From the NCBI GenBank assembly GCA_947467185.1, contig CANIHR010000004.1, forward strand, positions 1 to 50,498: DNA of 50,498 nt, read 5' to 3'. Below the pieces are notes generated by a model that made no database searches, was not told the origin of the DNA, and saw only the letters and a list, made by a program, of their open reading frames with translations. Made by a program: the position numbers and the translations under genes. This document shows, piece by piece, positions 41,830 through 50,474 of the stretch. Numbering within the stretch: the stretch's first letter is position 1; each line of letters begins with the position of its first letter. This DNA comes from Bryobacterales bacterium (GTDB lineage Bacteria; Acidobacteriota; Terriglobia; Bryobacterales; Bryobacteraceae).

Positions 41830-42780
41830 TTATGCTCTTGCCGGAAAGCGCCTGTGGAACCGCTGCGCACACCCAACGTCGCGCAAAATCTGTGCCCGCA
41901 GCGCCTCGGGTGACGCAAACTTCCGCTCTTCCCGAACCCAGGCGAGGAACTCAACTTCCAGTCGTTCGGGCCGCTCTGCGGGGCCGTCGCCCAGCAGGAA
42001 AGTCTCCACCGTTACCGCATGACCATCAAACGTCGGACGCATTCCGACATTGGTGATCGATGGGACGAACGCGCCTTCGCCGTTGCCCCGCGCTCGCGTT
42101 ACATAAACCCCATGCCCGGGCAGCAATTCATTCTCCGACGCCAGATTCAGCGTCGGCACCGTCTGTTTCGACCCGATCCCGAACCCGGAGACCACCGAGC
42201 CTTCCAGGGTGAACGGTGCGCCCATCAACCGGCCCGCCCGAGACACCTTGCCCTCCAGAATCAGGCCCCGAATCCTCGTGCTGCTGATCCTCTCCGCGCG
42301 AGGTCCCGCTGCGATATCGCCGATCGCTTCCACCGTGAATCCCAGGGTCGCGCCCAGCTCTCGCATTTTCGTGATATCGCCCGTTTGCCTGCGTCCGAAC
42401 CGGAAATCCTCCCCGGTCATCACAACCCTGGCGTTCAGCGTATCCCGCAGCACGCGCGTGGCGAACTCTTCCGGCGTCAGTGCGGCAAACTCCTTCGAAA
42501 ACGGCAGTAGCAACACGGTCTCGGCTCCGGCCAGTTCCAGTCGCGCCAGTTTCTGCCTCACCGTATTGATGAGCAACGGCGCTTTCGCCGGAGACAGTAC
42601 CCGCGCCGGATGCGGATCGAATGTCAGCACTGCGGGTGTCAGCCCCAGTTCGTGTGCCCGAAACACCACCTGGCGCAAAATCGCCTGATGCCCCAGATGC
42701 ACCCCATCGAAGTTCCCGATGGTCACGACGGTCCCTTGGCCAGACGAGCCAACGGTATCCAGCGAACGAATCACCTTCAT
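41830..42780 (-). CDS. ribF: Bifunctional riboflavin kinase/FMN adenylyltransferase
   Basis: A 316-residue enzyme making FMN and FAD from riboflavin. The N-terminal adenylyltransferase shows VTIGNFDGVHLGHQ and GEDFRFGRRQTGD, and ISSTRIR closes the domain. The C-terminal flavokinase has GIGSKQTVPTLNL (GxxxPTxN) and VETFLL. The ATG overlaps the stop of the metallo-hydrolase gene by four bases. The next gene, the aldolase, starts 62 bases on and may be separate. Confidence 0.95.
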   Translation of the reverse strand: MKVIRSLDTVGSSGQGTVVTIGNFDGVHLGHQAILRQVVFRAHELGLTPAVLTFDPHPARVLSPAKAPLLINTVRQKLARLELAGAETVLLLPFSKEFAALTPEEFATRVLRDTLNARVVMTGEDFRFGRRQTGDITKMRELGATLGFTVEAIGDIAAGPRAERISSTRIRGLILEGKVSRAGRLMGAPFTLEGSVVSGFGIGSKQTVPTLNLASENELLPGHGVYVTRARGNGEGAFVPSITNVGMRPTFDGHAVTVETFLLGDGPAERPERLEVEFLAWVREERKFASPEALRAQILRDVGCAQRFHRRFPARA

Positions 42781-43556
42781 GCCGCGCCGTCTACCTCAAG
42801 AACCAGACCGTCATACGCCAGGTGCACTCCCTCCGGTAGCGACGCTTCTGTTTCCGCATGCGGCAGGTCATGGCACATGTGTGTGAAATAGGTCCGCTTT
42901 GCCCGCAACAGCTGTGCTGTCTCCACGGAAGCCGCCACCGTGGAATGTGTCGGATGCGGTTTATGCCGCAGGGCATCCAAAAACAGTAAATCCAGACCCT
43001 GCAGTTTCTCCAGTGACGCCTCCGGCAGTTCACTGTGGTCCGTCAGATACGCAACATTACCGATCCGGAACCCGTACACCACCATCTTCCCGTGGATCAC
43101 CGGAATCGGAATAAACTCCAGCCCCAGCACGTCAAACGGACTTTCGTCGATAATCCGCACATCCAGCTTTGGCACCGCCGAAGGCTGCGGCTTGTCGGAA
43201 AACGCGTAGTCGAAAATGCGCCGGATCACTTCAAAAGTCGGAGCTGACACGAACATCGGGATATGGGAACCCTGCCGGTAATTGAATGGCCTCACATCAT
43301 CCAGGCCCAGTATGTGGTCGGCATGGGCATGGGTATAAACCAGTGCATCCAGATGGGTAATTTTCGCCCGCAGAATCTGCGTCCGGAAATCCGGGGTTGT
43401 GTCAATGACGATATTGTGCTCGCCGTGCTGAACCAAAATGGAGGGGCGGAGACGGTTATCCCTCGGGTCGGTAGAGTGGCAGACCTCGCAGGAACAACCA
43501 ACAGTCGGAACTCCGGCACTGGTGCCGGATCCAAGTACTGTGATTCTAAGCTTCAT
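42777..43556 (-). CDS. PhnP-like metallo-beta-lactamase-fold hydrolase
   Basis: A 259-residue hydrolase. The zinc site is VYTHAHADHILGLDD (HxHxDH), and further ligands are in YLTDHSE and FTHMCHD. The N-terminal GCSCEVCHSTDPRDNR, with clustered cysteines, is the extra-zinc motif of PhnP-type phosphodiesterases, which open cyclic ribosyl phosphates. No phn genes are present, so the substrate may differ. ATG 43556 gives MKLRITVLGSGTSAGVP. The gene is coupled to ribF by ATGA and lies 24 bases from the DUF1844 gene upstream. Confidence 0.85.
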   Translation of the reverse strand: MKLRITVLGSGTSAGVPTVGCSCEVCHSTDPRDNRLRPSILVQHGEHNIVIDTTPDFRTQILRAKITHLDALVYTHAHADHILGLDDVRPFNYRQGSHIPMFVSAPTFEVIRRIFDYAFSDKPQPSAVPKLDVRIIDESPFDVLGLEFIPIPVIHGKMVVYGFRIGNVAYLTDHSELPEASLEKLQGLDLLFLDALRHKPHPTHSTVAASVETAQLLRAKRTYFTHMCHDLPHAETEASLPEGVHLAYDGLVLEVDGAA

Positions 43557-43580
43557 TGCCCGGCGCTGGCCCCGCAAGTC

Positions 43581-43892
43581 TTAGGCGCGGGCTTCTTCGA
43601 TGGTCTGCACGAACCGCATCCGGAGCTCTGCTACCGAACTATCCAGCGCAGCCTGTTCGTCCGGCGTGAGGTTGCCCTTTGTCTTTTCCTGCAGCATAGC
43701 CAGAAGATCGATGTTGTGGCGAGCGAGGTCGAAATCTGGTTCTTCCTGGTCTTCCATAGGAATCAAGCCAAGATTCAGCTCCGCCTGCAGCCGCAGCGAG
43801 TACAACAGAAAGTCGAAGTCAGCCGGCGGAAGCTCGGGCGGCAACTCGTTTTCATTGCCATCAACTGGCCGGGACTGGAACAGATCGCTCAT
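43581..43892 (-). CDS. DUF1844-family protein
   Basis: A 103-residue alpha-helical protein. FLLYSLRLQAELNLGL and the block ARHNIDLLAMLQEKTKGNLT match the DUF1844 family, which is widespread in Acidobacteriota and Deltaproteobacteria-like groups but lacks a known function. ATG 43892 has GGAGG five to seven bases upstream. It heads the minus-strand series with the metallo-hydrolase and ribF. Confidence 0.85.
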   Translation of the reverse strand: MSDLFQSRPVDGNENELPPELPPADFDFLLYSLRLQAELNLGLIPMEDQEEPDFDLARHNIDLLAMLQEKTKGNLTPDEQAALDSSVAELRMRFVQTIEEARA

Positions 43893-43969
43893 CACCCTCC
43901 AGTCTAGCTCTATCACCTGTGTGCTTCGGGCCGAATGATAACATTAGACTTAACCCCACCCAAAATCAG

Positions 43970-44788
43970 ATGGAATCCGACTCAAACTCCGCAGGCCAGC
44001 AATTTCAGCGGCTGGTTGAAATCATGGCCCGTTTGCGAGCCCCGGATGGCTGTCCCTGGGACCGCGAACAGACCTTCGAATCGATCAAAAAGTACACCCT
44101 CGAAGAGACCTATGAGGTCCTCGACGCCGTCGACCGCAAAGACTTCGGCGACCTTCGCGAGGAATTGGGCGATTTCATCCTCCAGGCAGTTTTCTATGCC
44201 GAGATGGCGAAAGAACTGCCGGAAGGTGACCGCTTCGACATCGGCGATTCCCTTGATTTCATCAGCGAAAAGCTGATTCGCCGCCACCCGCACATTTTTT
44301 CAACCGAGACGGCGACTACCGGCGATGCCGTCCTCAAGCGCTGGAACGAAATCAAAGCCGAGGAACGAAAAAACAAACCCGTCGAGCGCAAAGGTCTGCT
44401 CTCACCGGTGCCCCGCGCCCTGCCCTCCCTCGCTGAGGCCCAGCAGATCACCTCCCGCGCCGCCGGAGTTGGCTTCGACTGGACCGGCCCCGAACAGGTT
44501 CTCGAGAAGCTCCGCGAAGAGCTCGCAGAATTCGACGTCGCCCGCGCCGGCGGCGACAAGACCGAAATCGAAGACGAACTGGGCGACTTGCTCTTCGTTA
44601 TCGTGAACCTTGCCCGTTTTGTGAAGGTGGATCCCGAGCAGGCACTCCGCCGCACCAATACCAAATTCCGCACCCGCTTCGGCTACATCGAAGATAAGCT
44701 TGCCGAACAGGGCAGGGAATTGAAAGACGCCAACATCGACGAAATGGAGGCCCTGTGGCAGGAAGCCAAGCAGACCCTTCGAAAATAG
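43970..44788 (+). CDS. mazG: Nucleoside triphosphate pyrophosphohydrolase MazG
   Basis: A 272-residue, two-domain enzyme that cleaves NTPs to NMP and pyrophosphate and helps clear abnormal nucleotides. Each half has the MazG metal motif: EETYEV...DLREELGDFILQ (about 45-75) and LREELAEF...IEDELGDLLF (about 185-215). ATG 43970 gives the usual N-terminus. The 3' end overlaps the next gene by 34 bases, where the ribosome site for that gene (GGAGG) lies inside mazG. Confidence 0.94.
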   Translation: MESDSNSAGQQFQRLVEIMARLRAPDGCPWDREQTFESIKKYTLEETYEVLDAVDRKDFGDLREELGDFILQAVFYAEMAKELPEGDRFDIGDSLDFISEKLIRRHPHIFSTETATTGDAVLKRWNEIKAEERKNKPVERKGLLSPVPRALPSLAEAQQITSRAAGVGFDWTGPEQVLEKLREELAEFDVARAGGDKTEIEDELGDLLFVIVNLARFVKVDPEQALRRTNTKFRTRFGYIEDKLAEQGRELKDANIDEMEALWQEAKQTLRK

Positions 44789-45513
44789 CGCTGACGTCGC
44801 TGACCACTGAAGCCGAGTTCCGCGAAGCAGTTGCCCTGCAGAAAACTATTTGGGGCTTTGGCGATGTCGACATGCTCCCGTTCCGTTTCTTCGTCGTCGC
44901 CGTCAAAGTCGGCGGCCAGCTCTTTGGAGCCTGGGACGATGACAAAATGGTCGCCTTCTGCCTCGCGATTCCCGGTCTCAAAGCGGGCCTCAAACCGTAC
45001 CTTCACAGCCACATGCTCGGAGTCCTCTCCGACTACCGCGATTACGGGATCGGTCGTCGCCTGAAGCTCCACCAGCGCGACGAAGCCCTCGCCCGCGGCA
45101 TCGATCTCATCGAGTGGACCTTCGACCCACTTGAACTCAAGAATGCCTGGTTCAATATCGAGCGCCTTGGGGCCGTTATTCGTCGTCACGTTCGCAACCA
45201 GTACGGAACCACCACCAGCCATCTGCAGGCAGGCCTCCCCACGGACCGCTGTACGGCCGAATGGTGGCTCGATTCCCCCCGTGTTCACGCGAAAACGCGC
45301 GGCGGCCATATCGAACGTCCCCCCGTCGTCGGCCGCATCGAATACCCCGATAACATCGGCGAAATCAAACACTCGGACCCGGCCCGTGCCCGGGACATCC
45401 AGGCCGCCAACGCCGAGCGCTTCGAAGACGCCTTCCGACAGGATCTCGTCGTCACCGGCATCGAGCGTACCCCCGGCATCACTGCCTACCTGCTTTCGGA
45501 GACAGCGGAATGA
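44755..45513 (+). CDS. GNAT-family acyltransferase (COG3375-like)
   Basis: A 252-residue acyltransferase. The first 130 residues carry a GNAT fold: SHMLGVLSDYRDYGIGRRLK contains the acyl-CoA loop (R/Q-x-x-G-x-G/R), followed by IEWTFDPLELKNAWFNIERL, a pattern typical of COG3375. GTG 44755 is the start because GGAGG sits four bases upstream, inside mazG. It is joined by ATGA to an enolase-superfamily racemase/OSBS gene. Similar pairs include the N-succinyltransferase that acylates D-amino acids for N-succinylamino-acid racemase; that role is an inference here. Confidence 0.85.
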   Translation: MAGSQADPSKIALTSLTTEAEFREAVALQKTIWGFGDVDMLPFRFFVVAVKVGGQLFGAWDDDKMVAFCLAIPGLKAGLKPYLHSHMLGVLSDYRDYGIGRRLKLHQRDEALARGIDLIEWTFDPLELKNAWFNIERLGAVIRRHVRNQYGTTTSHLQAGLPTDRCTAEWWLDSPRVHAKTRGGHIERPPVVGRIEYPDNIGEIKHSDPARARDIQAANAERFEDAFRQDLVVTGIERTPGITAYLLSETAE

Positions 45514-46622
45514 AGATCGAACGTATCACCCTGCGCCAGCTGAAAATGCCGCTGGTGCACTTCTTTGAAACCAGCTTCAGCCGCACTTACGCCCGCGATA
45601 TCGTCATCGTCGAAGTCCAGAGCGAAGGCCTCTCCGGCTGGGGCGAAATCACTGCAGGCGAAAACCCCTTTTACAACGAAGAGTGGACCCAGTCCGCCTG
45701 GATGATCGCCCGCGATTACGTGGCGCCCCGCCTTGTCGGCAAAACCCTCGCCGCAGCTACCGACGTTGACCCTCTCACTCGGCACATTCGCGGCCACAAC
45801 ATGGCGCGCGGCGGCGTGGAAGCGGCCGTCTGGGATCTCCAGGCTCGCCGCAACAACAACCCGCTCTGGAAAGAAATCGGCGGCGGTGCCCGCGAGGAAA
45901 TTCCGTGCGGTGTGTCCATCGGGATTCAGGACACCGTCCCGCAGCTTCTCGAAAAGATCCAGACTGAACTCGATGCTGGTTACCAGCGCATCAAGATGAA
46001 GATCAAGCCCGGCTGGGACGTCGACGTCATCCGCCAGGTTCGCGAACGCTTCCCCTCCATCCGCCTGATGGCCGACGCCAACTCCGCCTACACGCTCGCC
46101 GACGCGGACCGCCTCAAGGCCCTGGACGATTTCTACCTCATGATGATCGAGCAACCGCTCTCGCACGACGACATCATCGACCACGCCCAGCTCCAGCCGA
46201 AGCTCGACACGCCCATCTGCCTCGATGAGTGCATCCGTACCTCGCACCACGCCGAACAGGCGATCCGCATGAAGGCTGGCCGCATCATCAACATCAAGCT
46301 CGGCCGCGTCGGCGGTTTCTCTGAAGCCATCAAACTCCACGACGTCTGCCAGAACGCCGGCATCCCCGTCTGGTGCGGCGGCATGCTCGAAGCCGGCATC
46401 GGTCGCGCCCACAACATCGCGCTCGCCACGCTGCCCAACTTCACGCTCCCCGGCGACGTCTCGGCCAGCAAACGCTACTGGTCCCGCGACATCATCGTTC
46501 CCGAAGTGGAGACCACGCCCAACGGCACCATCGTCGCCAAACGCGAAGCGCCCGGCTTCGGCTACGACCTCGACTTCGACTATATGAACCACGTCACAAC
46601 CCGCACGGAAACAGTCGGTTGA
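45510..46622 (+). CDS. Enolase-superfamily N-acylamino-acid racemase/o-succinylbenzoate synthase
   Basis: A 370-residue member of the MenC/NAAAR branch. The catalytic lysine pair is in RIKMKIKPGWD (KxK), metal ligands are in MADANSAY, IEQPL and LDECI, and the second lysine is in INIKLGRVGG. The sequence alone cannot separate OSBS from N-succinylamino-acid racemase. No other menaquinone gene is nearby, and the coupled GNAT gene favours the racemase. It overlaps the GNAT stop by ATGA and the transporter TTG by TTGA. Confidence 0.9.
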   Translation: MKIERITLRQLKMPLVHFFETSFSRTYARDIVIVEVQSEGLSGWGEITAGENPFYNEEWTQSAWMIARDYVAPRLVGKTLAAATDVDPLTRHIRGHNMARGGVEAAVWDLQARRNNNPLWKEIGGGAREEIPCGVSIGIQDTVPQLLEKIQTELDAGYQRIKMKIKPGWDVDVIRQVRERFPSIRLMADANSAYTLADADRLKALDDFYLMMIEQPLSHDDIIDHAQLQPKLDTPICLDECIRTSHHAEQAIRMKAGRIINIKLGRVGGFSEAIKLHDVCQNAGIPVWCGGMLEAGIGRAHNIALATLPNFTLPGDVSASKRYWSRDIIVPEVETTPNGTIVAKREAPGFGYDLDFDYMNHVTTRTETVG

Positions 46623-47533
46623 AACCGGCGAAAACCGATCTTCCGGGGCGAACCTCCGGCGTTGTTTACGCGCTCGTCATGCTCATGCTGCTCATCTGGG
46701 GCGGCAATTACATCGCGGCCAAAGTCGTTTTCCGCGAAATCCCGGCGAACATCGTCATCGTCCTGCGCACAGCCATCGCGGGCGTTCTCATCATCCCGAT
46801 CTACTGGCGCGCCGCACGCAAGAACCCGCCTGTCCTCACGCGCTCCGAAATCGGCCTGCTCATCACCCTGGGCATCGGCGGTATCACCGTCAACCAGGTC
46901 TTCTGGACCCTCGGCATCGCTCGTACCACCGTCATCCACTCGTCCATGATCATGGCGACCACGCCTCTCTGGGTCCTCCTGATCGCTACGGTCATGGGCA
47001 TCGAACGCATCACCTTCTTCAAAGCCACCGGCATGGCCATCGCGATGACCGGCGTTATCCTCCTCCAGGTCTTTCGCACGCAGGGCAAGTCCGGCGGCGA
47101 AGCCACGCTCCTGGGCGATTTCTTCGTCCTTATCTGCGCCCTGGCTCTCGCCTTCATGACCGCATGGGGCAAGCGCCACAAGCCTCTCTCCGGCGGCATC
47201 GCTGTCAACGCCATGGGTTATGCGGGCGGCGCACTGCTGCTCTCCCCGCTCTTCCCGTTCGTTTCCGAAGGCTTCAACTTCTCAGCCGTTTCCACTACCG
47301 CCTGGCTCTGCCTCTTCTATATGGGGGCTTTCTCGTCCGTTGCGGGCTACCTGATCTTCCTCTACGCCCTCGCGCGCATGCCCGCTTCGCGCATTGCCAC
47401 TTTCCAGTACCTCCAGCCTGTCTTTGCGTCGGGCCTCGCCGTGCTGCTGCTCCGCGAACACCTGGGCGTCGGCGCCCTCATCTCCGGAGCTGTCATCTTC
47501 ACCGGCGTCTTCGTTACGGAGCGTTTCGGATGA
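46619..47533 (+). CDS. EamA/DMT-family transporter
   Basis: A 304-residue inner-membrane protein with ten helices in two EamA repeats. The motifs ALVMLMLLIWGGNYIAAKVVF at the start of repeat one and YALARMPASRIATFQYLQPVFA in repeat two are typical. Members export amino acids, metabolites or drugs. TTG 46619 overlaps the racemase stop as TTGA. The MFS gene follows with an ATGA overlap, so the transporter belongs to the same translation unit. Confidence 0.9.
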   Translation: MKPAKTDLPGRTSGVVYALVMLMLLIWGGNYIAAKVVFREIPANIVIVLRTAIAGVLIIPIYWRAARKNPPVLTRSEIGLLITLGIGGITVNQVFWTLGIARTTVIHSSMIMATTPLWVLLIATVMGIERITFFKATGMAIAMTGVILLQVFRTQGKSGGEATLLGDFFVLICALALAFMTAWGKRHKPLSGGIAVNAMGYAGGALLLSPLFPFVSEGFNFSAVSTTAWLCLFYMGAFSSVAGYLIFLYALARMPASRIATFQYLQPVFASGLAVLLLREHLGVGALISGAVIFTGVFVTERFG

Positions 47534-48801
47534 TGGCCTTCGTCGATCTCATCCGCACCAATCGCAACTACCGCGCGGTCTGGACCGGCCAGGTCGTCAG
47601 CGAGGTCGGTGACCATTTCAATAACATCGCTGTCATGAGTCTTGCGATGGAGCACGCCAACGCGGGCCTCGTCGTCACCGGCGTCTTCCTCGCCCGCGCT
47701 GTCCCTATGCTCATCGCCGGCCCCGTCGCGGGAGTCCTGCTCGATCGAACCGACCGCCGCCGCGTTATGATCGCGAGCGACCTTGTCCGCGCGGTCGTCG
47801 CTCTCTGCTTCATCTTTTGCCTCACCCACCGCGACAACTGGCTGCTCTTCGCTCTCAGCGCTGCACTCATGTTCGCGTCCCCGTTTTTCACCAGCGGACG
47901 TTCCTCCATCCTGCCTTCCATCGCGACCGCCGAAGAACTCCACACCGCCAACACCATGACGCAGACCACCGCGTGGGCCAGTCTCACCATTGGCACCTTC
48001 CTGGGAGCTATGGGCGCGCAGGCAGGCTACCGGATCGCTTTCACGTTCAACGCGCTGTCTTTTCTGGTTTCGGCTTATTGCGTCTCCCGCCTCCATCGCC
48101 CGGAAGGCTTCCGCCCTGTCGCCTCGCTCCGCAAAGCTGTGGGTGGTTTCCGTGAGTACATTGACGGCCTGAAGTATCTGAAATCTGTCCCGCTCTTTGC
48201 TGGCATCGCCCTCATCAGCGTCGGCTGGGCCAGCGGTGGAGGTGCCGCGCAAATCCTCTTCAGTCTCTTCGGTGAAAAAGTTTTCCACGCCGGACCCATG
48301 GGCATCGGTGTCATTTGGGGCTGCGCCGGAATCGGCCTGCTCATCGGCGGAGCCATTGCGTACTGGCTCGGCAAACGCCTCACCTTCCGCCAGTACAAGA
48401 TCACCATCGCTATCGTCTACGTGATTCACGGCGGAGCCTACGTCCTGTTCAGCCAGATGCCGACCCTCGCCTGGGCCTGCTTCTTTATCGCGATCTCACG
48501 CGCCGCTGTCGCCATCAGTTCCGTGCTCAACGTTTCCCAGTTGATGCACCACGTGGAAGACCGCTTCCGCGGCCGCATCTTCGCCACGCTTGAATCCCTC
48601 ACCTGGTCCACCATGATGCTGTCGATGATGGCGGCAGGCGCGGCCTCCACCGTCTACAGCCCCCGCACTATTGGCGCAGTCGCCGGTACAATTTCCTCCA
48701 CCACCGCCATATTCTGGACATGGAGGAATCTGCGCGGCAAGATCCCCGAACCGCCCCTCACCGAAGCGGATGATTCCGAAGCCGTCACCCACGCCATATG
48801 A
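47530..48801 (+). CDS. Major facilitator superfamily transporter (MFS_3/EntS-like)
   Basis: A 423-residue, twelve-helix transporter. RNYRAVWTGQVVSEVGDHFNNIAV is the N-terminal signature of MFS_3-type exporters, and LLDRTDRRRVMI is the A-like motif of loop 2-3. RFRGRIFATLESLTW occupies the matching C-terminal loop. Relatives include the siderophore exporter EntS and macrolide exporters, but the substrate is unknown. ATGATG at 47530/47533 gives two possible starts; the first overlaps the EamA stop. Confidence 0.9.
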   Translation: MMAFVDLIRTNRNYRAVWTGQVVSEVGDHFNNIAVMSLAMEHANAGLVVTGVFLARAVPMLIAGPVAGVLLDRTDRRRVMIASDLVRAVVALCFIFCLTHRDNWLLFALSAALMFASPFFTSGRSSILPSIATAEELHTANTMTQTTAWASLTIGTFLGAMGAQAGYRIAFTFNALSFLVSAYCVSRLHRPEGFRPVASLRKAVGGFREYIDGLKYLKSVPLFAGIALISVGWASGGGAAQILFSLFGEKVFHAGPMGIGVIWGCAGIGLLIGGAIAYWLGKRLTFRQYKITIAIVYVIHGGAYVLFSQMPTLAWACFFIAISRAAVAISSVLNVSQLMHHVEDRFRGRIFATLESLTWSTMMLSMMAAGAASTVYSPRTIGAVAGTISSTTAIFWTWRNLRGKIPEPPLTEADDSEAVTHAI

Positions 48802-49514
48802 GCCTTGCAGGAAAAGTAGTTCTCGTCACCGGAGGGGCCCGCCGCATCGGTCGCTCCATCGCGCTCGCGCTCGCTAATGAAGGCGCAAAGGTCGCCATCC
48901 ACTACGGAGGCTCAGAAGCCGAAGCCCGCCAGACGGCTGACGAATGCGGTGGTGCCCCCGTCTTTCAGGCTAACCTCGAAAGCGTGCCTGATATCCGCCA
49001 CATGTTAGACAGTGTCGCTGACCACTTCGGCACTCTCGACGGTCTGGTCAACAACGCCGCCCGCTTTACGTACTTCGACCCTCTCGAAGTCGAAGAAGCC
49101 GACTGGGACCACATCCACTCCGTCAACCTGAAAGCCACCTTCTTCTGTGCCCAGGCCGCCGCCCGCATCATGCTGAAGAACACTGGTGGTCACATCGTGA
49201 ATATCAGTTCACTCGGCGGTCTCCGCCCCTGGGCGCACCACGCCCACTACTGCGCCTCCAAGGCCGGAGTTATCATGCTCACGAAGTCTCTCGCCAAAGC
49301 GTGGGCTCCGCAGATCGCGGTAAACTCGGTCGCTCCCGGCGTCATCCCCTTCGACAAGTCCGACGCCCGTATCGAGCGTCTCATCAAAGCCACTCCCGCC
49401 CGCCGGGAAGGCACGGGCGAGGAGATAGCGGAAGCGGTTCTGTTTTTCCTGAAAGCCACCCGGTTCACTACCGGCCAGATTGTCGCCGTCGATGGCGGCC
49501 TTAGTCAGCTCTGA
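48798..49514 (+). CDS. SDR-family oxidoreductase, pteridine-reductase-like
   Basis: A 238-residue SDR. The cofactor motif is TGGARRIG, whose Arg-Arg is typical of pteridine reductases and FolM-like enzymes. VNNAARFTYF replaces the usual NNAG, Ser lies in ISSLGG and the catalytic pair in YCASK. VDGG near the end is FabG-like. It overlaps the MFS gene as ATGA and is the last gene of the coupled chain. A role with the racemase unit cannot be shown from sequence. Confidence 0.87.
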   Translation: MSLAGKVVLVTGGARRIGRSIALALANEGAKVAIHYGGSEAEARQTADECGGAPVFQANLESVPDIRHMLDSVADHFGTLDGLVNNAARFTYFDPLEVEEADWDHIHSVNLKATFFCAQAAARIMLKNTGGHIVNISSLGGLRPWAHHAHYCASKAGVIMLTKSLAKAWAPQIAVNSVAPGVIPFDKSDARIERLIKATPARREGTGEEIAEAVLFFLKATRFTTGQIVAVDGGLSQL

Positions 49515-49516
49515 CT

Positions 49517-49882
49517 TTAACCGGCGACAGCGGCTGCGAACACCGGTTCCAGGTGTAGGACGATCCGAACCTTTGGGTCGTCCCCGGCGGTAGCCTCGGC
49601 CACCCGGAATGCCCCCATATACTCCCAGCTGTTCGGCTGCCGCTTCACGAACATCGGCACCGCCTGCTTCACCGCCGCCCACTGCCGCGCCGCCGGATAC
49701 TGGTGCGCAAAATCGCCAATCAGCAGTTTCGTGGATTCCTCTTTCGCGGGATCGCGAGTGACGCAGCAGCAAACAACCTTCCCCTCAACTGTGGGGAGCA
49801 TACCCTGCAACGGGCCGCCGACTTTATCGTGAATTTCCTGCCGCGTGTACGTCCGGCCAAGGGTAAAGCTTGTTTCTGACAT
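49517..49882 (-). CDS. Conserved-looking protein of unknown function
   Basis: A 121-residue protein that I do not recognise. YTRQEIHDKVGGPLQG near residue 12-27 is followed by VEGKVVCCCVTRDPA with three consecutive cysteines. KQAVPMFVKRQPNSWEYMG then leads to a beta-rich end. The pattern resembles small restriction-associated or DNA-binding beta-domains, but the resemblance is weak. ATG 49882 is chosen; upstream the frame is open to 49999 but overlaps the next gene. It converges with the SDR gene, two bases between stops. Confidence 0.6.
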   Translation of the reverse strand: MSETSFTLGRTYTRQEIHDKVGGPLQGMLPTVEGKVVCCCVTRDPAKEESTKLLIGDFAHQYPAARQWAAVKQAVPMFVKRQPNSWEYMGAFRVAEATAGDDPKVRIVLHLEPVFAAAVAG

Positions 49883-49916
49883 GTGAATTGTAGTGGTATC
49901 GAACGGTACTGCCTTA

Positions 49917-50426
49917 TTACTGCTGAGGCCTCGTGGACGAGGGTTCGGGCGGTGGGACCACCAGCGGTCCCGCGGTCTTCGGGCCAAGCCCAAGACCAAT
50001 GATCGACCGGGAATTCAATTTCCCGGTCGGCTGAATATTTTGCTCCGTCTGGAACTGCTTCAGAGCATCCACCGATTCCGGCCCCCAGACTCCCGTTGGT
50101 TCGGACTTTAGATATCCTTTGGCGACCAGCGCCTCCTGAATCTCTTTGTACCGCTCCTGTGTGGGCTGCATCTGACGGCTGCGGAACGGAGCTGCCTTCA
50201 CAGCCACCGCCTTGCCACCCTTGCGGGGAGCCGCCTTGCCCGAAGCCGCCTTCGTTCCTGCTTTCGCGGGCGCGGCTTTACCGGAAACAGCTTTCCCCGT
50301 GCTCTTCTTCGCCGCCACCGGGGCCTTTTTCGCTGGAGTTTTCTTCGCGGCCACCGCTGCCAAAGCACCGGCGCTCCACGTCATCGTGAAGGCCGTCAAG
50401 AACAGCAGGATGTGTCCAAATCTCAT
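49917..50426 (-). CDS. Exported peptidoglycan-binding protein with Lys/Ala/Pro-rich linker
   Basis: A 169-residue protein. A signal peptide (HILLFLTAFTMTWSAGALAA) is followed by about 60 residues of repeated Lys, Ala and Pro (KKTPAKKAPVAAKK), like a histone-H1 tail. A PG_binding_1 domain comes next: IQEALVAKGYLKSEPTGVWG, then DALKQFQTEQNI and TGKLNSRS. A proline-rich end closes it. It probably anchors to peptidoglycan. ATG 50426 starts directly after a terminator-like hairpin on the same strand. Confidence 0.8.
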   Translation of the reverse strand: MRFGHILLFLTAFTMTWSAGALAAVAAKKTPAKKAPVAAKKSTGKAVSGKAAPAKAGTKAASGKAAPRKGGKAVAVKAAPFRSRQMQPTQERYKEIQEALVAKGYLKSEPTGVWGPESVDALKQFQTEQNIQPTGKLNSRSIIGLGLGPKTAGPLVVPPPEPSSTRPQQ

Positions 50427-50435
50427 GCAGTGGTT

Positions 50436-50474
50436 AAAAAAACAAAAAGACGGAGGCAGTTACCCGCCCCCGTC
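50436..50474 (-). terminator. Intrinsic terminator upstream of the peptidoglycan-binding gene
   Basis: On the minus strand GACGGGGGC (50474-50466) pairs with GCCTCCGTC (50457-50449), with one G-T pair and an 8-base loop. TTTTTGTTTTTTT (complement of 50436-50448) follows. It would end a minus-strand gene lying beyond the right edge. Confidence 0.7.

Noticed and set aside
45510-46622. Firm assignment as menaquinone-pathway MenC
   Set aside because: The residues are shared with N-acylamino-acid racemases and no other men gene is present, so the specific call was withheld.
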